Positions 34,737 to 43,490 of a stretch of 64,000 nt of DNA are shown piece after piece (positions within the stretch are counted from its first letter, which is position 1; each line of letters begins with the position of its first letter). The translations under genes were made by a program, and so were the position numbers. This DNA is from Cohaesibacter gelatinilyticus (lineage in GTDB: Bacteria > Pseudomonadota > Alphaproteobacteria > Rhizobiales > Cohaesibacteraceae). The stretch lies in assembly GCF_900215605.1 (NCBI RefSeq), contig NZ_OBEL01000009.1, positions 52,268 through 116,267 of the forward strand. Direction: 5' to 3'. A model generated the notes under the pieces. The model ran no database searches. It was not told the origin of the DNA and saw only the letters and a program-made list of their open reading frames with translations.

Positions 34737-35691
34737 CAACAACCAACCAGAATGGGAAGGCAACAAAAGCCATCAGAACAGACAATGTGATACTGTTGGC
34801 GGCAATGCCATGGCCCACTTCAAACTGTTCTGCAAGCAGATAGGCATTCACGCCGGTTGGGCAAGCCGAAACCAGCACAATAGCTGCAGCCCACAGCGGA
34901 TCCATCGGCAGAACGAAGAAGGTCACCCAATAGCAAAGGGCGGGGAAAGCAAGCACCTTCAAAAGTGCCAGTACAAAACCGGGAGCAATATTACCGCGCA
35001 ATCCATAATGGCGCAGCCCCATCCCCATGGAAATGAGCGCAAGCGGTAATGCGACCGGCACCACCCGATCAATCACCAGTCCAGCCAAATAAGGAATAGG
35101 CCATCCAAACACACCCCAAATTCCTCCAGCCAGAATACCGTAAATGATCGGGTTTTTGCCGAGGCTGAAGAAAACCCGTTTAATCATACCCCACCAGTCC
35201 AATTGACCCAATCCACCGCCATTTTCCTTGGCAGCAAAGCCTTCCACCATGGCCGATGTGACCAGCATCATGACCGGCAGATGGATGGAAAGCAGAATCA
35301 GAACTGGAACCAATCCTTCATCTCCAAAAGCCCCGGAAACCACCGGGATACCAAACAGAACCGTATTGGAAAAGGCCGCTGAAACACCGGCAATCACAAG
35401 GGCTGGTCCTTTGCGCGAAAAGCCCCAGCGCACGGCTAACATGGCAGCAAGCCAGATGACTGCGACGCAAAAGAAATAGGAAATCCAAATCAGCCAAGGC
35501 GCCTGTTCAGCCGGGTCGTTGCTGGCCAAAGCCCGGAAAATCAATAAAGGGATCGGTACCATGAAGGTGAATTTCGACAGGATTGTCCCGCTTCCTTCCG
35601 GTAACAACTTGCTGGCCAACAATCCATAGCCAAGCGCGATGAGGCCAAAAATTGGAAAAACAAGCGAGAAGACATCAACCATTATGGCCAA
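34729..35691 (-). CDS. AEC-family (auxin efflux carrier-like) transporter
   Basis: This 320-residue protein has ten predicted hydrophobic segments, and its N-terminus VFPIFGLIALGYGLLASKLL and C-terminal ACPTGVNAYLLAEQFEVG are typical of AEC permeases such as malonate or other organic-acid transporters. The conserved N-A-Y-L segment near residue 278 is in the family's unwound helix. It stands alone, convergent with gluQ (8-base overlap). The substrate cannot be told. Confidence 0.9.
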   Translation of the reverse strand: MAIMVDVFSLVFPIFGLIALGYGLLASKLLPEGSGTILSKFTFMVPIPLLIFRALASNDPAEQAPWLIWISYFFCVAVIWLAAMLAVRWGFSRKGPALVIAGVSAAFSNTVLFGIPVVSGAFGDEGLVPVLILLSIHLPVMMLVTSAMVEGFAAKENGGGLGQLDWWGMIKRVFFSLGKNPIIYGILAGGIWGVFGWPIPYLAGLVIDRVVPVALPLALISMGMGLRHYGLRGNIAPGFVLALLKVLAFPALCYWVTFFVLPMDPLWAAAIVLVSACPTGVNAYLLAEQFEVGHGIAANSITLSVLMAFVAFPFWLVVVS

Positions 35692-35996
35692 ACCTGCATA
35701 ATCTGAAAAACAATATGTTCAGGGACTTGCCAAAGGAGAAATGGCAGTGAAGAAAAGTCTATATCCTTGTAACCACAGGATATGTTGAACCCATAAACAA
35801 GCTCATGATATGGATATAGTAACAAGATTGCTTCCATAATGGCGTAAAACTGGTTGAGCTGACCAGTGCCAATTGGCCGGCATCGGGGTGAGTAGCGCTT
35901 TTTCCCCATTCCCAATGCTCGAACCTTTGTTTTGAGCCTATTCATATCCGAAAACCGCGCTCACTTTTCGGGAATACGCTCTGGCAGGCTGTGACA
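35692..35996. other. 305-bp spacer upstream of hybrid kinase
   Basis: No gene is accepted. It contains a small inverted repeat ATATCCT...AGGATAT at 35761-35783 and short repeat copy C. A 15-codon frame at 35741 preceded by AAAGGAG is noted but is too close to its ribosome site to trust. Confidence 0.45.
35947..35984. repeat. Short hairpin repeat, copy C
   Basis: TCCGAAAACCGCGCTCACTT continues TTCGGGAATACGCTCTGG. It is the fullest match to the consensus in the window and lies 12 bases upstream of the kinase ATG. Confidence 0.75.
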
Positions 35997-37094
35997 ATGA
36001 AAAAAAGACCCGATATCACACCCAAAGTGCTGGAGACAGACAGTCTGCACCATGATTTACGAACTCATATCACCGCCATTATTTCCCTCAGCAATCTTAT
36101 AAAAAAGTCCGGAACGCAAAACCAGACCAATCATCTGATCGACGCCATCCACTTGGCTGCTGACAATGCTTTGGCCATCATGGATGGTGGTGTCCGTGAG
36201 CCGGCCCAGCCTTGCATGGATGGAACATCCTTACAGCAATGCCTCAGTGATTTTCGAACGCTAGCGCTTGGGCTGGTCCATAGTACCAGTTCCAGCTTTT
36301 CACTGACCTTGCATGACACCATCAAGGATCTGCCACCGATCATACTGGATGTGGCTCAATTACACCGGGTTCTGATGCTGTTGCTTGATAACGCGCTGGC
36401 CTATGCAGGCCCGGCTGATATCAGCCTTGCTGCGAAATTGCACAGCCAGAGCCAGCAGCTACAAATCACGCTTTGCGACACCGGCACCGGCTTTGGGCAA
36501 GAAGATCCGGAAAAGCTCTTCATGCCCTATCATCGGGGAGCCAAGGTGCCGGAAAAATCCGGCTCAGGCCTTGGCCTTTGGAGTGCACGCAACATCATCA
36601 GCGTCATGGGCGGAACAATCACTGCCCAACGAAACAGCCCCAAGGGCGCTTGTTTCCAGATCCTGCTACCGCTGATTCCTGTCTTCTCACAATCGGATGA
36701 GGAGAATGCTGCATATTCAGAAGAACAGGCTTCCTCAAAAGCACTTTCAGATTTGTCCATTTTGGTCGTTGACGATAACAAAACCAATCATCTGATTTTG
36801 GGTGAAATGCTCAAAGCGATGGATATCCGCGTCCATCATGCGGTCTCAGCCGAGCAAGCACTACAGGCTTTGAAACAAACCATCCCGGATCTAATCTTCA
36901 TGGATATCCGCATGCCCGATATTGATGGCTGGGCCCTTGCCCGCACCATCCGCAATGACAAGCGTTGGGAAAAAATCCCCCTTATCGCAACCTCATCGGA
37001 TAAAGCTCCCAAAAGCTTGGTGCTATTCGATGGCTGGCAACAAAGACCCATCCGCGCGGCAGATCTGGTCAGTCATATTCGGAATAATATTTGA
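35997..37094 (+). CDS. Sensorless hybrid histidine kinase/response regulator
   Basis: This 365-residue protein has a short N-terminus, a histidine-kinase dimerisation helix with the H-box LHHDLRTHI (His19), an ATPase domain at about residues 110-225 (DNALAYAG as N-box, GTGFGQ, GSGLGLW) and a C-terminal receiver domain from about 250 (ILVVDDNKTN, FMDIRMPDIDG). There is no sensing or membrane segment. The receiver's conserved lysine is absent (WQQRPI, arginine instead), so its phosphorylation switch may be altered. Start at ATG 35997 is preferred to the GTG six bases earlier, though no strong ribosome site exists. It may act as a phosphotransfer partner for another kinase; target unknown. Confidence 0.85.
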   Translation: MKKRPDITPKVLETDSLHHDLRTHITAIISLSNLIKKSGTQNQTNHLIDAIHLAADNALAIMDGGVREPAQPCMDGTSLQQCLSDFRTLALGLVHSTSSSFSLTLHDTIKDLPPIILDVAQLHRVLMLLLDNALAYAGPADISLAAKLHSQSQQLQITLCDTGTGFGQEDPEKLFMPYHRGAKVPEKSGSGLGLWSARNIISVMGGTITAQRNSPKGACFQILLPLIPVFSQSDEENAAYSEEQASSKALSDLSILVVDDNKTNHLILGEMLKAMDIRVHHAVSAEQALQALKQTIPDLIFMDIRMPDIDGWALARTIRNDKRWEKIPLIATSSDKAPKSLVLFDGWQQRPIRAADLVSHIRNNI

Positions 37095-37096
37095 TT

Positions 37097-37332
37097 CTCT
37101 CTCACGGCAATTCGACGCTACGCGTCGGCCTCCGAGTGGGCGGGCCATGCGGCCCGGTCACCTATCGGTTCCCGGCGGAAACCTATGTTTCCGCCGAATT
37201 CTTTTATCCTTGAGAGATTGATTTGGGAAAAGGACCCGCAAAAGGAAATCCTTCCTTTTGCGACGGCCGATAGGCAAGCGCGAAGCGCCCCGTCTGGAGC
37301 CCTGATCAAAGATCAGGAATAGCGCGAAGACG
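37097..37332. repeat. Large palindromic intergenic element R1
   Basis: This is an imperfect palindrome of about 236 bp between the kinase and ecm stop codons. It opens CTCTCTCACGGC and closes with CCTGATCAAAGATCAGG. The core has the hairpin GGCGGAAA...TTTCCGCC, then TTTTATCCTTGAGAGATT, CAAAAGGAAATCCTTCC and GACGGCCGATAGGCAAGCGC. The same modules occur at 46369, 47302 and, in part, 63801. Confidence 0.8.
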
Positions 37333-37364
37333 TATTAATGCTAGGAACAGCCGGTAAGAGCAAA

Positions 37365-39383
37365 CTAAGCCTGCTTACCAACCAGATCGGCAATGTCCTT
37401 CATGATCTCGTTCAGCTGGAAGTCCTTTGGCGTATAGACCGCAGAGACACCATAGCCTTTGAGTTCTTCTTCATCTGCTGGCGGAATAATGCCACCGACA
37501 ATCACAGGCACATCATCCAGCTCGGCTTCCTTCATCTGCTGCATCACATCGCCGACCAAAGCCAGATGTGAGCCGGAGAGAATGGAAAGACCAACCACAT
37601 GCACGCCTTCTTCCAGAGCTGTATTGACGATCTGCTCAGGTGTCAGACGGATCCCCTGATAGACGACTTCCATACCGCTATCGCGGGCTCGAACGGCAAT
37701 CTGTTCCGCACCATTGGAATGGCCGTCCAAACCAGGCTTACCAACCAGAATTTTCAAACGACGCCCAAGCTTGTCTGATGTTGCATTCACAGCATCGCGA
37801 ACGTCGCTCAAGTCATCGCCATTCACACGGGCGGCTTTGCCAACACCAGTCGGCGCACGATATTCACCAAAGACATCCCGCAGAACCTGACCCCATTCAC
37901 CGGTGGTTACACCAGCCTTGGCGCAAGCAATGGATGGCTCCATGATATTCTCACCAGCTTCAGCAGCCTGACGAAGCGCTGCCAAGGTTGCTTCCACAGC
38001 ACTATTGTCGCGCTGAGCACGCCACGCTTTGATTTTATCCACAGCTTGGCCCTCAACCTGTGGATCAACGGTCAAAATACCGCTGTCTTCACCGCCGGAC
38101 AGAGGAGATGGTTCAGTCTGATTGAACTTGTTCACACCCACGAGGGTCTGATCGCCGGTCTCAATGCCTTCCAAGCGCTTGGCGTTTGATTCGACCAGTT
38201 TTTGCTTCATATAGCTTGATTCAATGGCCGAAATCGCGCCGCCCATTTCTTCGATCCGGGCCATTTCTGCCTTGGCCTCAGCTTTCAAAGCCTCAACCTT
38301 GGCGTCGATTTCCTTGGACCCATCAAAGATATCGCCATATTCCAGAAGATCAGATTCGAAGGCCATGATCTGCTGCATACGCAAGGACCATTGCTGATCC
38401 CATGGACGCGGCAAGCCAAGTGCTTCGTTCCATGCTGGCAGCTGGACCGCCCGGGCACGGGCCTTCTTGGACAGCACAACAGCCAGCATCTCAATCAGGA
38501 TACGGTAGACATTGTTTTCCGGCTGCGGCTCGGTCAAGCCAAGGCTGTTGACCTGCACACCATAGCGGAAGCGGCGATACTTTTCTTCGCTAACCCCATA
38601 GCGTTCAAGGCAAATTTCGTCCCACAAATCCACAAATGCGCGCATTTTGCAGATCTCGGTCACAAAGCGCATACCAGCATTCACAAAGAAGGAAATCCGG
38701 CCAACTGCCTTGGGGAAATCTTCTTCCGATACCGCTCCTGTTTCTTTCACAGCATCCAGAACCGCAATGGCTGTGGACAAAGCATAGGCCAATTCCTGCA
38801 CCGGCGTCGCACCTGCTTCCTGCAAATGATAGGAGCAGACATTCATCGGGTTGAATTTCGGCATTTCCCGGTAGGTAAAGCCAATGATATCAGTGGTTAG
38901 ACGCAGACTTGGCGCTGGCGGGAAGACATAGGTGCCGCGCGACAGATATTCCTTGATCAGATCGTTCTGCGTGGTGCCGGACAGTTTGGAGCGATCCGCG
39001 CCCTGCTCATCTGCTACAGCAATATAAAGCGATAAAAGCCAAGCTGCTGTTGCGTTGATGGTCATGGAGGTATTCATTTGCTCCAGCGGGATCTGATCAA
39101 ACAATTCCCGCATATCACCAATATGGGAAATCGGCACCCCAACCTTACCAACTTCCCCCCGAGAGAGAGCATGATCGGGGTCATATCCGGTCTGGGTTGG
39201 CAGATCGAACGCCACTGACAAACCGGTCTGCCCCTTGGATAGGTTCATCCGATACAAGGCATTGGAATCCTTGGCCGTTGAGTGACCGGCATAAGTACGG
39301 AAAATCCATGGGCGATCTTTTGGCTTGCTCTGGCCAGCAGCATCAGATGCTGATTTTGGGTCCAGGGTCCCTGTTTTGGTCAT
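37365..39383 (-). CDS. ecm: Ethylmalonyl-CoA mutase
   Basis: This 672-residue adenosylcobalamin enzyme converts ethylmalonyl-CoA to methylsuccinyl-CoA in the ethylmalonyl-CoA pathway. The N-terminal TIM-barrel begins FRTYAGHSTAKDSNALYR, with FDLPTQTGYDPDH. The C-terminal B12 domain has VGKPGLDGHSNGAEQIA, carrying the histidine that binds cobalt. The chain is shorter than methylmalonyl-CoA mutase MutB (about 720) and is single-subunit, as Ecm is. The ATG at 39383 follows GGGAGA by seven bases; a GTG at 39401 is possible. It is divergent from ccr, which supplies its substrate. Cobalamin may be adenosylated by the CobO-type enzyme at 56233. Confidence 0.93.
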   Translation of the reverse strand: MTKTGTLDPKSASDAAGQSKPKDRPWIFRTYAGHSTAKDSNALYRMNLSKGQTGLSVAFDLPTQTGYDPDHALSRGEVGKVGVPISHIGDMRELFDQIPLEQMNTSMTINATAAWLLSLYIAVADEQGADRSKLSGTTQNDLIKEYLSRGTYVFPPAPSLRLTTDIIGFTYREMPKFNPMNVCSYHLQEAGATPVQELAYALSTAIAVLDAVKETGAVSEEDFPKAVGRISFFVNAGMRFVTEICKMRAFVDLWDEICLERYGVSEEKYRRFRYGVQVNSLGLTEPQPENNVYRILIEMLAVVLSKKARARAVQLPAWNEALGLPRPWDQQWSLRMQQIMAFESDLLEYGDIFDGSKEIDAKVEALKAEAKAEMARIEEMGGAISAIESSYMKQKLVESNAKRLEGIETGDQTLVGVNKFNQTEPSPLSGGEDSGILTVDPQVEGQAVDKIKAWRAQRDNSAVEATLAALRQAAEAGENIMEPSIACAKAGVTTGEWGQVLRDVFGEYRAPTGVGKAARVNGDDLSDVRDAVNATSDKLGRRLKILVGKPGLDGHSNGAEQIAVRARDSGMEVVYQGIRLTPEQIVNTALEEGVHVVGLSILSGSHLALVGDVMQQMKEAELDDVPVIVGGIIPPADEEELKGYGVSAVYTPKDFQLNEIMKDIADLVGKQA

Positions 39384-39758
39384 GACGATTTCTCCCGACA
39401 CATATTACTAAAGCTCATCCTCGAAAAGTTGCCGGACTTTTCATAATCGGATCGGCTTATCTCTCGAAAGCACAAGTTGGTCCAAGTGATATCACTGTAC
39501 CTACGGCGAAATACCCTCTTCTCAATCCGCACGAACTGCGCTTTTTTCATCATGCAATTATATAACCGCACAACGGCATGACACATAGTCTTCTTCGCAT
39601 GCGCAAAATGCAAATTGGCAATAAGAAGCATATCATTCAATGTATTTTTTTAGGATAGTTTCGCGACTGCGTTATAAATTGTCGCTTGCGTCGAACCCCT
39701 GCTGCGGTGCAATATGCGATTGACTGAGACTTAGAGTAAGACCATTCAGGAGGAGAAA
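39384..39758. other. 375-bp divergent promoter region between ecm and ccr
   Basis: No gene is supportable. It holds one diverged copy of the short hairpin repeat near ecm (39417-39450) and the presumed promoters of both pathway genes. An AGGAGGAG ribosome site precedes ccr. No clear operator dyad was seen. Confidence 0.55.
39417..39450. repeat. Short hairpin repeat, diverged copy F
   Basis: CATCCTCGAAAAGTTGCCGG continues ACTTTTCATAATCGG. The TCGAAAAGT/ACTTTTC arms match the repeat consensus, but the tail TGCGCTCT is missing. It lies 34 bases upstream of the ecm start. Confidence 0.45.
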
Positions 39759-41051
39759 ATGGCTGAAGAACTCCTTGCTCAAGGCACAACCGGCGAGAAA
39801 AAAGATCTCTATGAACTAGGTGAGATCCCACCTCTGGGCCACGTTCCTAAGGAAATGTACGGATGGGCCATCCGTAAAGAACGTCATGGCACCCCGGAAA
39901 AATCATTCCAGTTGGAAGTGGTTCCAACCTGGGAACTGGACAGCCACGAAGTGCTGGTGCTAAACATGGCCGCTGGCGTCAACTATAACGGCGTCTGGGC
40001 TGGCCTTGGTGAGCCAATCTCTCCTCTGGATGTTCACAAGAACCCGTATCACATTGCTGGTTCTGACGCGTCCGGCATCGTTTGGGCCGTTGGCCGCAAA
40101 GTGAAAAACTGGAAAGTGGGCGACGAAGTTGTCATCCATTGTAACCAGGATGATGGCGACGACGAAGAATGTAATGGCGGCGATCCAATGTTCTCACCAA
40201 CCCAGCGCATTTGGGGCTATGAGACACCAGACGGATCCTTCGCTCAATTCTCTCGCGTACAGGCTCAGCAGCTGATGCCGCGTCCAAAGCACCTGACCTG
40301 GGAAGAGAGTTCTTGCTACGTTCTGACCCTGGCAACCGCTTACCGCATGCTGTTCGGTCATGCTCCACATGATCTGAAGCCTGGCCAGAATGTTCTGATC
40401 TGGGGCGCTTCCGGCGGTCTGGGCGTGTTCGGTGTGCAGATTGCTGCCGCCGCTGGTGCAAACGCAATCGGCGTGATCTCTGATGAGACCAAGCGCGATT
40501 ATGTCATGAGCCTTGGCGCACGCGGCGTTCTGAACCGCAAGGACTTCAATTGCTGGGGCCAACTGCCAACAGTGAATTCCGACGAATATAAGGACTGGTT
40601 CAAGGAAGTTCGCAAATTCGGTAAAGCGATCTGGGACATCACCGGTAAAGGCAACAATGTCGACATGGTGTTCGAGCATCCGGGCGAAGCAACCTTCCCA
40701 ACCTCCACTTTCGTTGCCAAGCGTGGCGGCATGGTCGTCTTCTGTGCTGGTACCTCTGGCTTCAATCTGACCATGGATGCCCGCTATGTATGGATGCACC
40801 AAAAGCGTGTCCAGGGTTCTCACTTTGCTCATCTGAAGCAGTCCATGGCTGCCAACCAGATGGTGATCAACCGTCAGGTTGATCCTTGCATGTCCGAGGT
40901 TTTCTCCTGGGAGCAGATTCCAAAGGCACACGAACTGATGCTGGCAAACAAGCACGCACCGGGCAACATGGCTTGCATGGTCAATGCCACCCGCACCGGT
41001 CTGCGTACGCTGGAGGACACCATCCTCGCCTCCCGTGGCGAAGAAGTCTAA
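39759..41051 (+). CDS. ccr: Crotonyl-CoA carboxylase/reductase
   Basis: This 430-residue medium-chain reductase-fold enzyme reductively carboxylates crotonyl-CoA to ethylmalonyl-CoA using NADPH and CO2. It is the defining step of the ethylmalonyl-CoA pathway. It shows the family pattern GVNYNGVWAGLGEPISP, the NADP loop IWGASGGLGVFGVQIA near residue 215, and FEHPGEATFPTSTF, typical of Ccr. A strong AGGAGGAG ribosome site precedes the ATG at 39759. It is divergent from ecm; a clear terminator follows. It enables growth on acetate and C2-yielding compounds without the glyoxylate bypass and can link to C3 acyl-CoA from methionine breakdown. Confidence 0.97.
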   Translation: MAEELLAQGTTGEKKDLYELGEIPPLGHVPKEMYGWAIRKERHGTPEKSFQLEVVPTWELDSHEVLVLNMAAGVNYNGVWAGLGEPISPLDVHKNPYHIAGSDASGIVWAVGRKVKNWKVGDEVVIHCNQDDGDDEECNGGDPMFSPTQRIWGYETPDGSFAQFSRVQAQQLMPRPKHLTWEESSCYVLTLATAYRMLFGHAPHDLKPGQNVLIWGASGGLGVFGVQIAAAAGANAIGVISDETKRDYVMSLGARGVLNRKDFNCWGQLPTVNSDEYKDWFKEVRKFGKAIWDITGKGNNVDMVFEHPGEATFPTSTFVAKRGGMVVFCAGTSGFNLTMDARYVWMHQKRVQGSHFAHLKQSMAANQMVINRQVDPCMSEVFSWEQIPKAHELMLANKHAPGNMACMVNATRTGLRTLEDTILASRGEEV

Positions 41052-41083
41052 TTAGCTGGCAATTGCCATATGATCAAAAAGAA

Positions 41084-41110
41084 AGCCGGGTAATGCCCGG
41101 CTTTTTCTTT
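41084..41110 (+). terminator. Intrinsic terminator of ccr
   Basis: AAGCCGGG, loop TAATG, CCCGGCTT then TTTCTT: an 8-bp GC-rich stem with a T-rich tail, 33 bases past the ccr stop. Confidence 0.9.
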
Positions 41111-41129
41111 ATTCTCTTGAACACGATAT

Positions 41130-42005
41130 TCAGTTGGTGCTGCCTGGATGTTCCAGTTCTGCGCGAGAAATCCTGTTCTGCTTCATCCGAAGCAATCGCA
41201 TCCGCAGTGCATTCACTTCTGCTCCAATCAAAAAGATGGAGGAAATGATATGCAAAAAGATGAGTGTCGTCACAACACCAGCCAAACCCGCATAAACACG
41301 GGAGTAGGAGGCAAAATTCGAGAGATAATAGTTGTAACCCTGCCCGGCCAGATACCATAGCACCAGCGTGACCACCACACCGGGCCATAAATCCCGCCAT
41401 TCAATTACCCGCATCGGCAGCCAACGGTGACTGGCCACCAGAAAAGCCAACAACATCGGCAAGGCAATGCCAAGGCGAATGATATCGAAGGTAAATTCAA
41501 AATTCTCCAGCCACTGGGCGTGTGGCAGTGCCAGGTTCCAGATGATCGGCGCAAAAAACAGACCAGCCGATACCGCCACAAGCACCAGCCCCGCGCCAAG
41601 AATGGCAATCAAACCGCCAGCCCGACGAGACCAGATGGAGCGGCGCTCATAATAGCCATAAGCGCGATTCAGACCTTCCCTGAGACTTTCTACTGCACCG
41701 GTCAGTGTCACCAGAAAGATCAAAGCCGAGACAGAGAGCAGGCGGCCACTGCTTGCGCTCACCACTGCATCCACTTCCGGCTGCAAGATATCGGCGATGG
41801 CATCGGGAAGTAAAATGGACAAGGCATGCTGAACAACCGGCCCCAATTGATCCCCACCAGCCAGAATTGTGAAACCTGTGACCAGCAGCAAGAAAGGAAA
41901 CAGAGAAAGAAGAAGCGAGAAGGCGATGTTGCTTGCCAGAGCAATGCCATGATTGTCCAAAAAGCGCCAAAAAAGCCGCACCGGTAGTGATATCCACTCA
42001 GCCAT
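41130..42005 (-). CDS. YihY/BrkB-family inner membrane protein
   Basis: This 291-residue protein has six hydrophobic segments and the YihY/virulence-factor-BrkB signature ASNIAFSLLLSLFPFLLLVTG near residue 24 and GLNRAYGYYERRSIWSRR near residue 112. The role of this family is not firmly known; it was once called ribonuclease BN by mistake. It is convergent with ccr and followed upstream by a 430-base spacer. No operon partner is evident. Confidence 0.88.
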   Translation of the reverse strand: MAEWISLPVRLFWRFLDNHGIALASNIAFSLLLSLFPFLLLVTGFTILAGGDQLGPVVQHALSILLPDAIADILQPEVDAVVSASSGRLLSVSALIFLVTLTGAVESLREGLNRAYGYYERRSIWSRRAGGLIAILGAGLVLVAVSAGLFFAPIIWNLALPHAQWLENFEFTFDIIRLGIALPMLLAFLVASHRWLPMRVIEWRDLWPGVVVTLVLWYLAGQGYNYYLSNFASYSRVYAGLAGVVTTLIFLHIISSIFLIGAEVNALRMRLLRMKQNRISRAELEHPGSTN

Positions 42006-42433
42006 ATACCCGATCTATCCTTAATCCCGTTGCCGGGAAGGTCTGACAGAAACAATTCATCCTATGACTTTGACATAGGAGTGAAGAACAACTTTTCCAC
42101 CTGTCAAAACACATCTGATGACTATTGCATTTGCAAGCGGCGCTTTATTTCTCTGTTTCAACGCGCATCCCTGTCCGAAAACGACCTCAACTTTTCAGAG
42201 TTGCGCTGAAGAGCCAAAGATTCGCAATCATTAGCTATTGCATAGCAAATCCGACAGCAATCAGCATCCGAAAGTGACATTATTACCCAAAGAGCGTTCA
42301 ATCGCGCCACAATGGTCTATTTTCCTTGAAGCTTTGCTCCAAAACTGGCAAGGAGGCTTCATACCCTTCCCTTCTGCGACCCACCTTGATGTTGATGGGT
42401 CTCTCTTTTCGCTGAATAGAAAGTCCCCGGCTC
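42006..42433. other. 430-bp spacer between yihY-like and eamA-like genes
   Basis: No supportable gene is present. Short repeat copy D lies at 42174-42208. The two flanking genes are divergent, so promoters for both are expected here. Confidence 0.45.
42174..42208. repeat. Short hairpin repeat, copy D
   Basis: TCCGAAAACGACCTCAACTT continues TTCAGAGTTGCGCTG. The left arm and TGCGCT tail match the consensus; the right arm is mutated. Confidence 0.55.
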
Positions 42434-43345
42434 ATGACCAGCAGCTTCTCTCAGAAACTGGGCCAGCTAACTCCCATCCTGTTCGTCTTTCTCTGGTCCA
42501 CCGGATTTATCGGTGCACGCATGGGTGCTCCCTATTCAGAGCCAATGACATTTCTGACCATTCGCTTTGTCATAGTTCTGGTCTTGCTGATTCCCCTTGC
42601 CCTTTTGTTGAAGGCAAAATGGCCCTCAGCCAAGGAAGCCTTTCATGCCTTCATCGCAGGTTTGCTGCTTCATGGCGCTTATTTAGGTGCCGTATTCTGG
42701 GCGATTGATGATGGAATGCCAGCGGGGCTTGCTGCACTGGTCATGGGATTGCAACCTGTTCTGACGGCCTTTTTTGCGGCAATGGTGCTTAAGGAAGCCA
42801 TCACCCGCAATCATGTCATGGGTTTCATTCTGGGCATGATTGGTATTTCCCTGGTTCTCTATCCACGCCTGCAGGGTGGAGATTTCTCGGTGACGCCTGC
42901 CCAAATTACGGCATCTCTCATTGCTGTTCTCAGCATTTCCGTTGGTACCATTTATCAAAAGCGTTTTGCCAGCAATCTGGACATGCGCACCTCTACCGTA
43001 TGGCAGTATATTGCTGCAGCGCTTTTGGTCGGTATTGTTGCCTATATGACCGAAACCCAAACTCTGGACTGGACGCCTGACTTTATCTTCGCACTTGGCT
43101 GGCTGGTCCTGGTTTTATCTATCGGCGCCATTTTCCTTTTGCTCTTTCTCATTGAGCAGGGAGCAGTCTCAAATATTGCTGGACTTTTCTATTTGATTCC
43201 TGCCGTAACCGCCATTTTCTCCTGGATCTTGTTTGATGAACCGATCACGCTCATCCAGATTGTCGGCATCATCATTACAGGCGCGGGAGTTTTCCTCGCC
43301 AGCCATGCGAAATTGGCGAACATGCGCAACAAAACATCACATTAA
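42434..43345 (+). CDS. EamA-family (DMT superfamily) transporter
   Basis: This 303-residue permease has ten hydrophobic segments in two EamA repeats. The first repeat begins LTPILFVFLWSTGFIGARMG and ends near GISLVLYPRL; the second holds YQKRFASNLDMRTSTVWQY and the terminal GIIITGAGVFLASHAK. Such proteins export amino acids or metabolites. The substrate is not apparent. No good ribosome site precedes the ATG. A GTTTGTTGCAG...CTGCAGCAAAC hairpin at 43362-43400 follows it and may mark the transcript end before mcd. Confidence 0.88.
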   Translation: MTSSFSQKLGQLTPILFVFLWSTGFIGARMGAPYSEPMTFLTIRFVIVLVLLIPLALLLKAKWPSAKEAFHAFIAGLLLHGAYLGAVFWAIDDGMPAGLAALVMGLQPVLTAFFAAMVLKEAITRNHVMGFILGMIGISLVLYPRLQGGDFSVTPAQITASLIAVLSISVGTIYQKRFASNLDMRTSTVWQYIAAALLVGIVAYMTETQTLDWTPDFIFALGWLVLVLSIGAIFLLLFLIEQGAVSNIAGLFYLIPAVTAIFSWILFDEPITLIQIVGIIITGAGVFLASHAKLANMRNKTSH

Positions 43346-43490
43346 TCCTATGGCCTATTGCGTTTGTTGCAGAGCAGCGTCACTGTGCACTGCAGCAAAC
43401 AAAACCAAACCTGTATGACTAGCAGGATCAGTCGCCCCGGTTTGAGCACACTTTGCTCTGATTGACTGATCACAAGGGAGTGCCATATCC

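Noticed and set aside
35682..35945. 87-codon minus-strand frame overlapping the AEC gene start
   Set aside because: No ribosome site or family pattern; it overlaps the spacer dyad and the start of a real gene.
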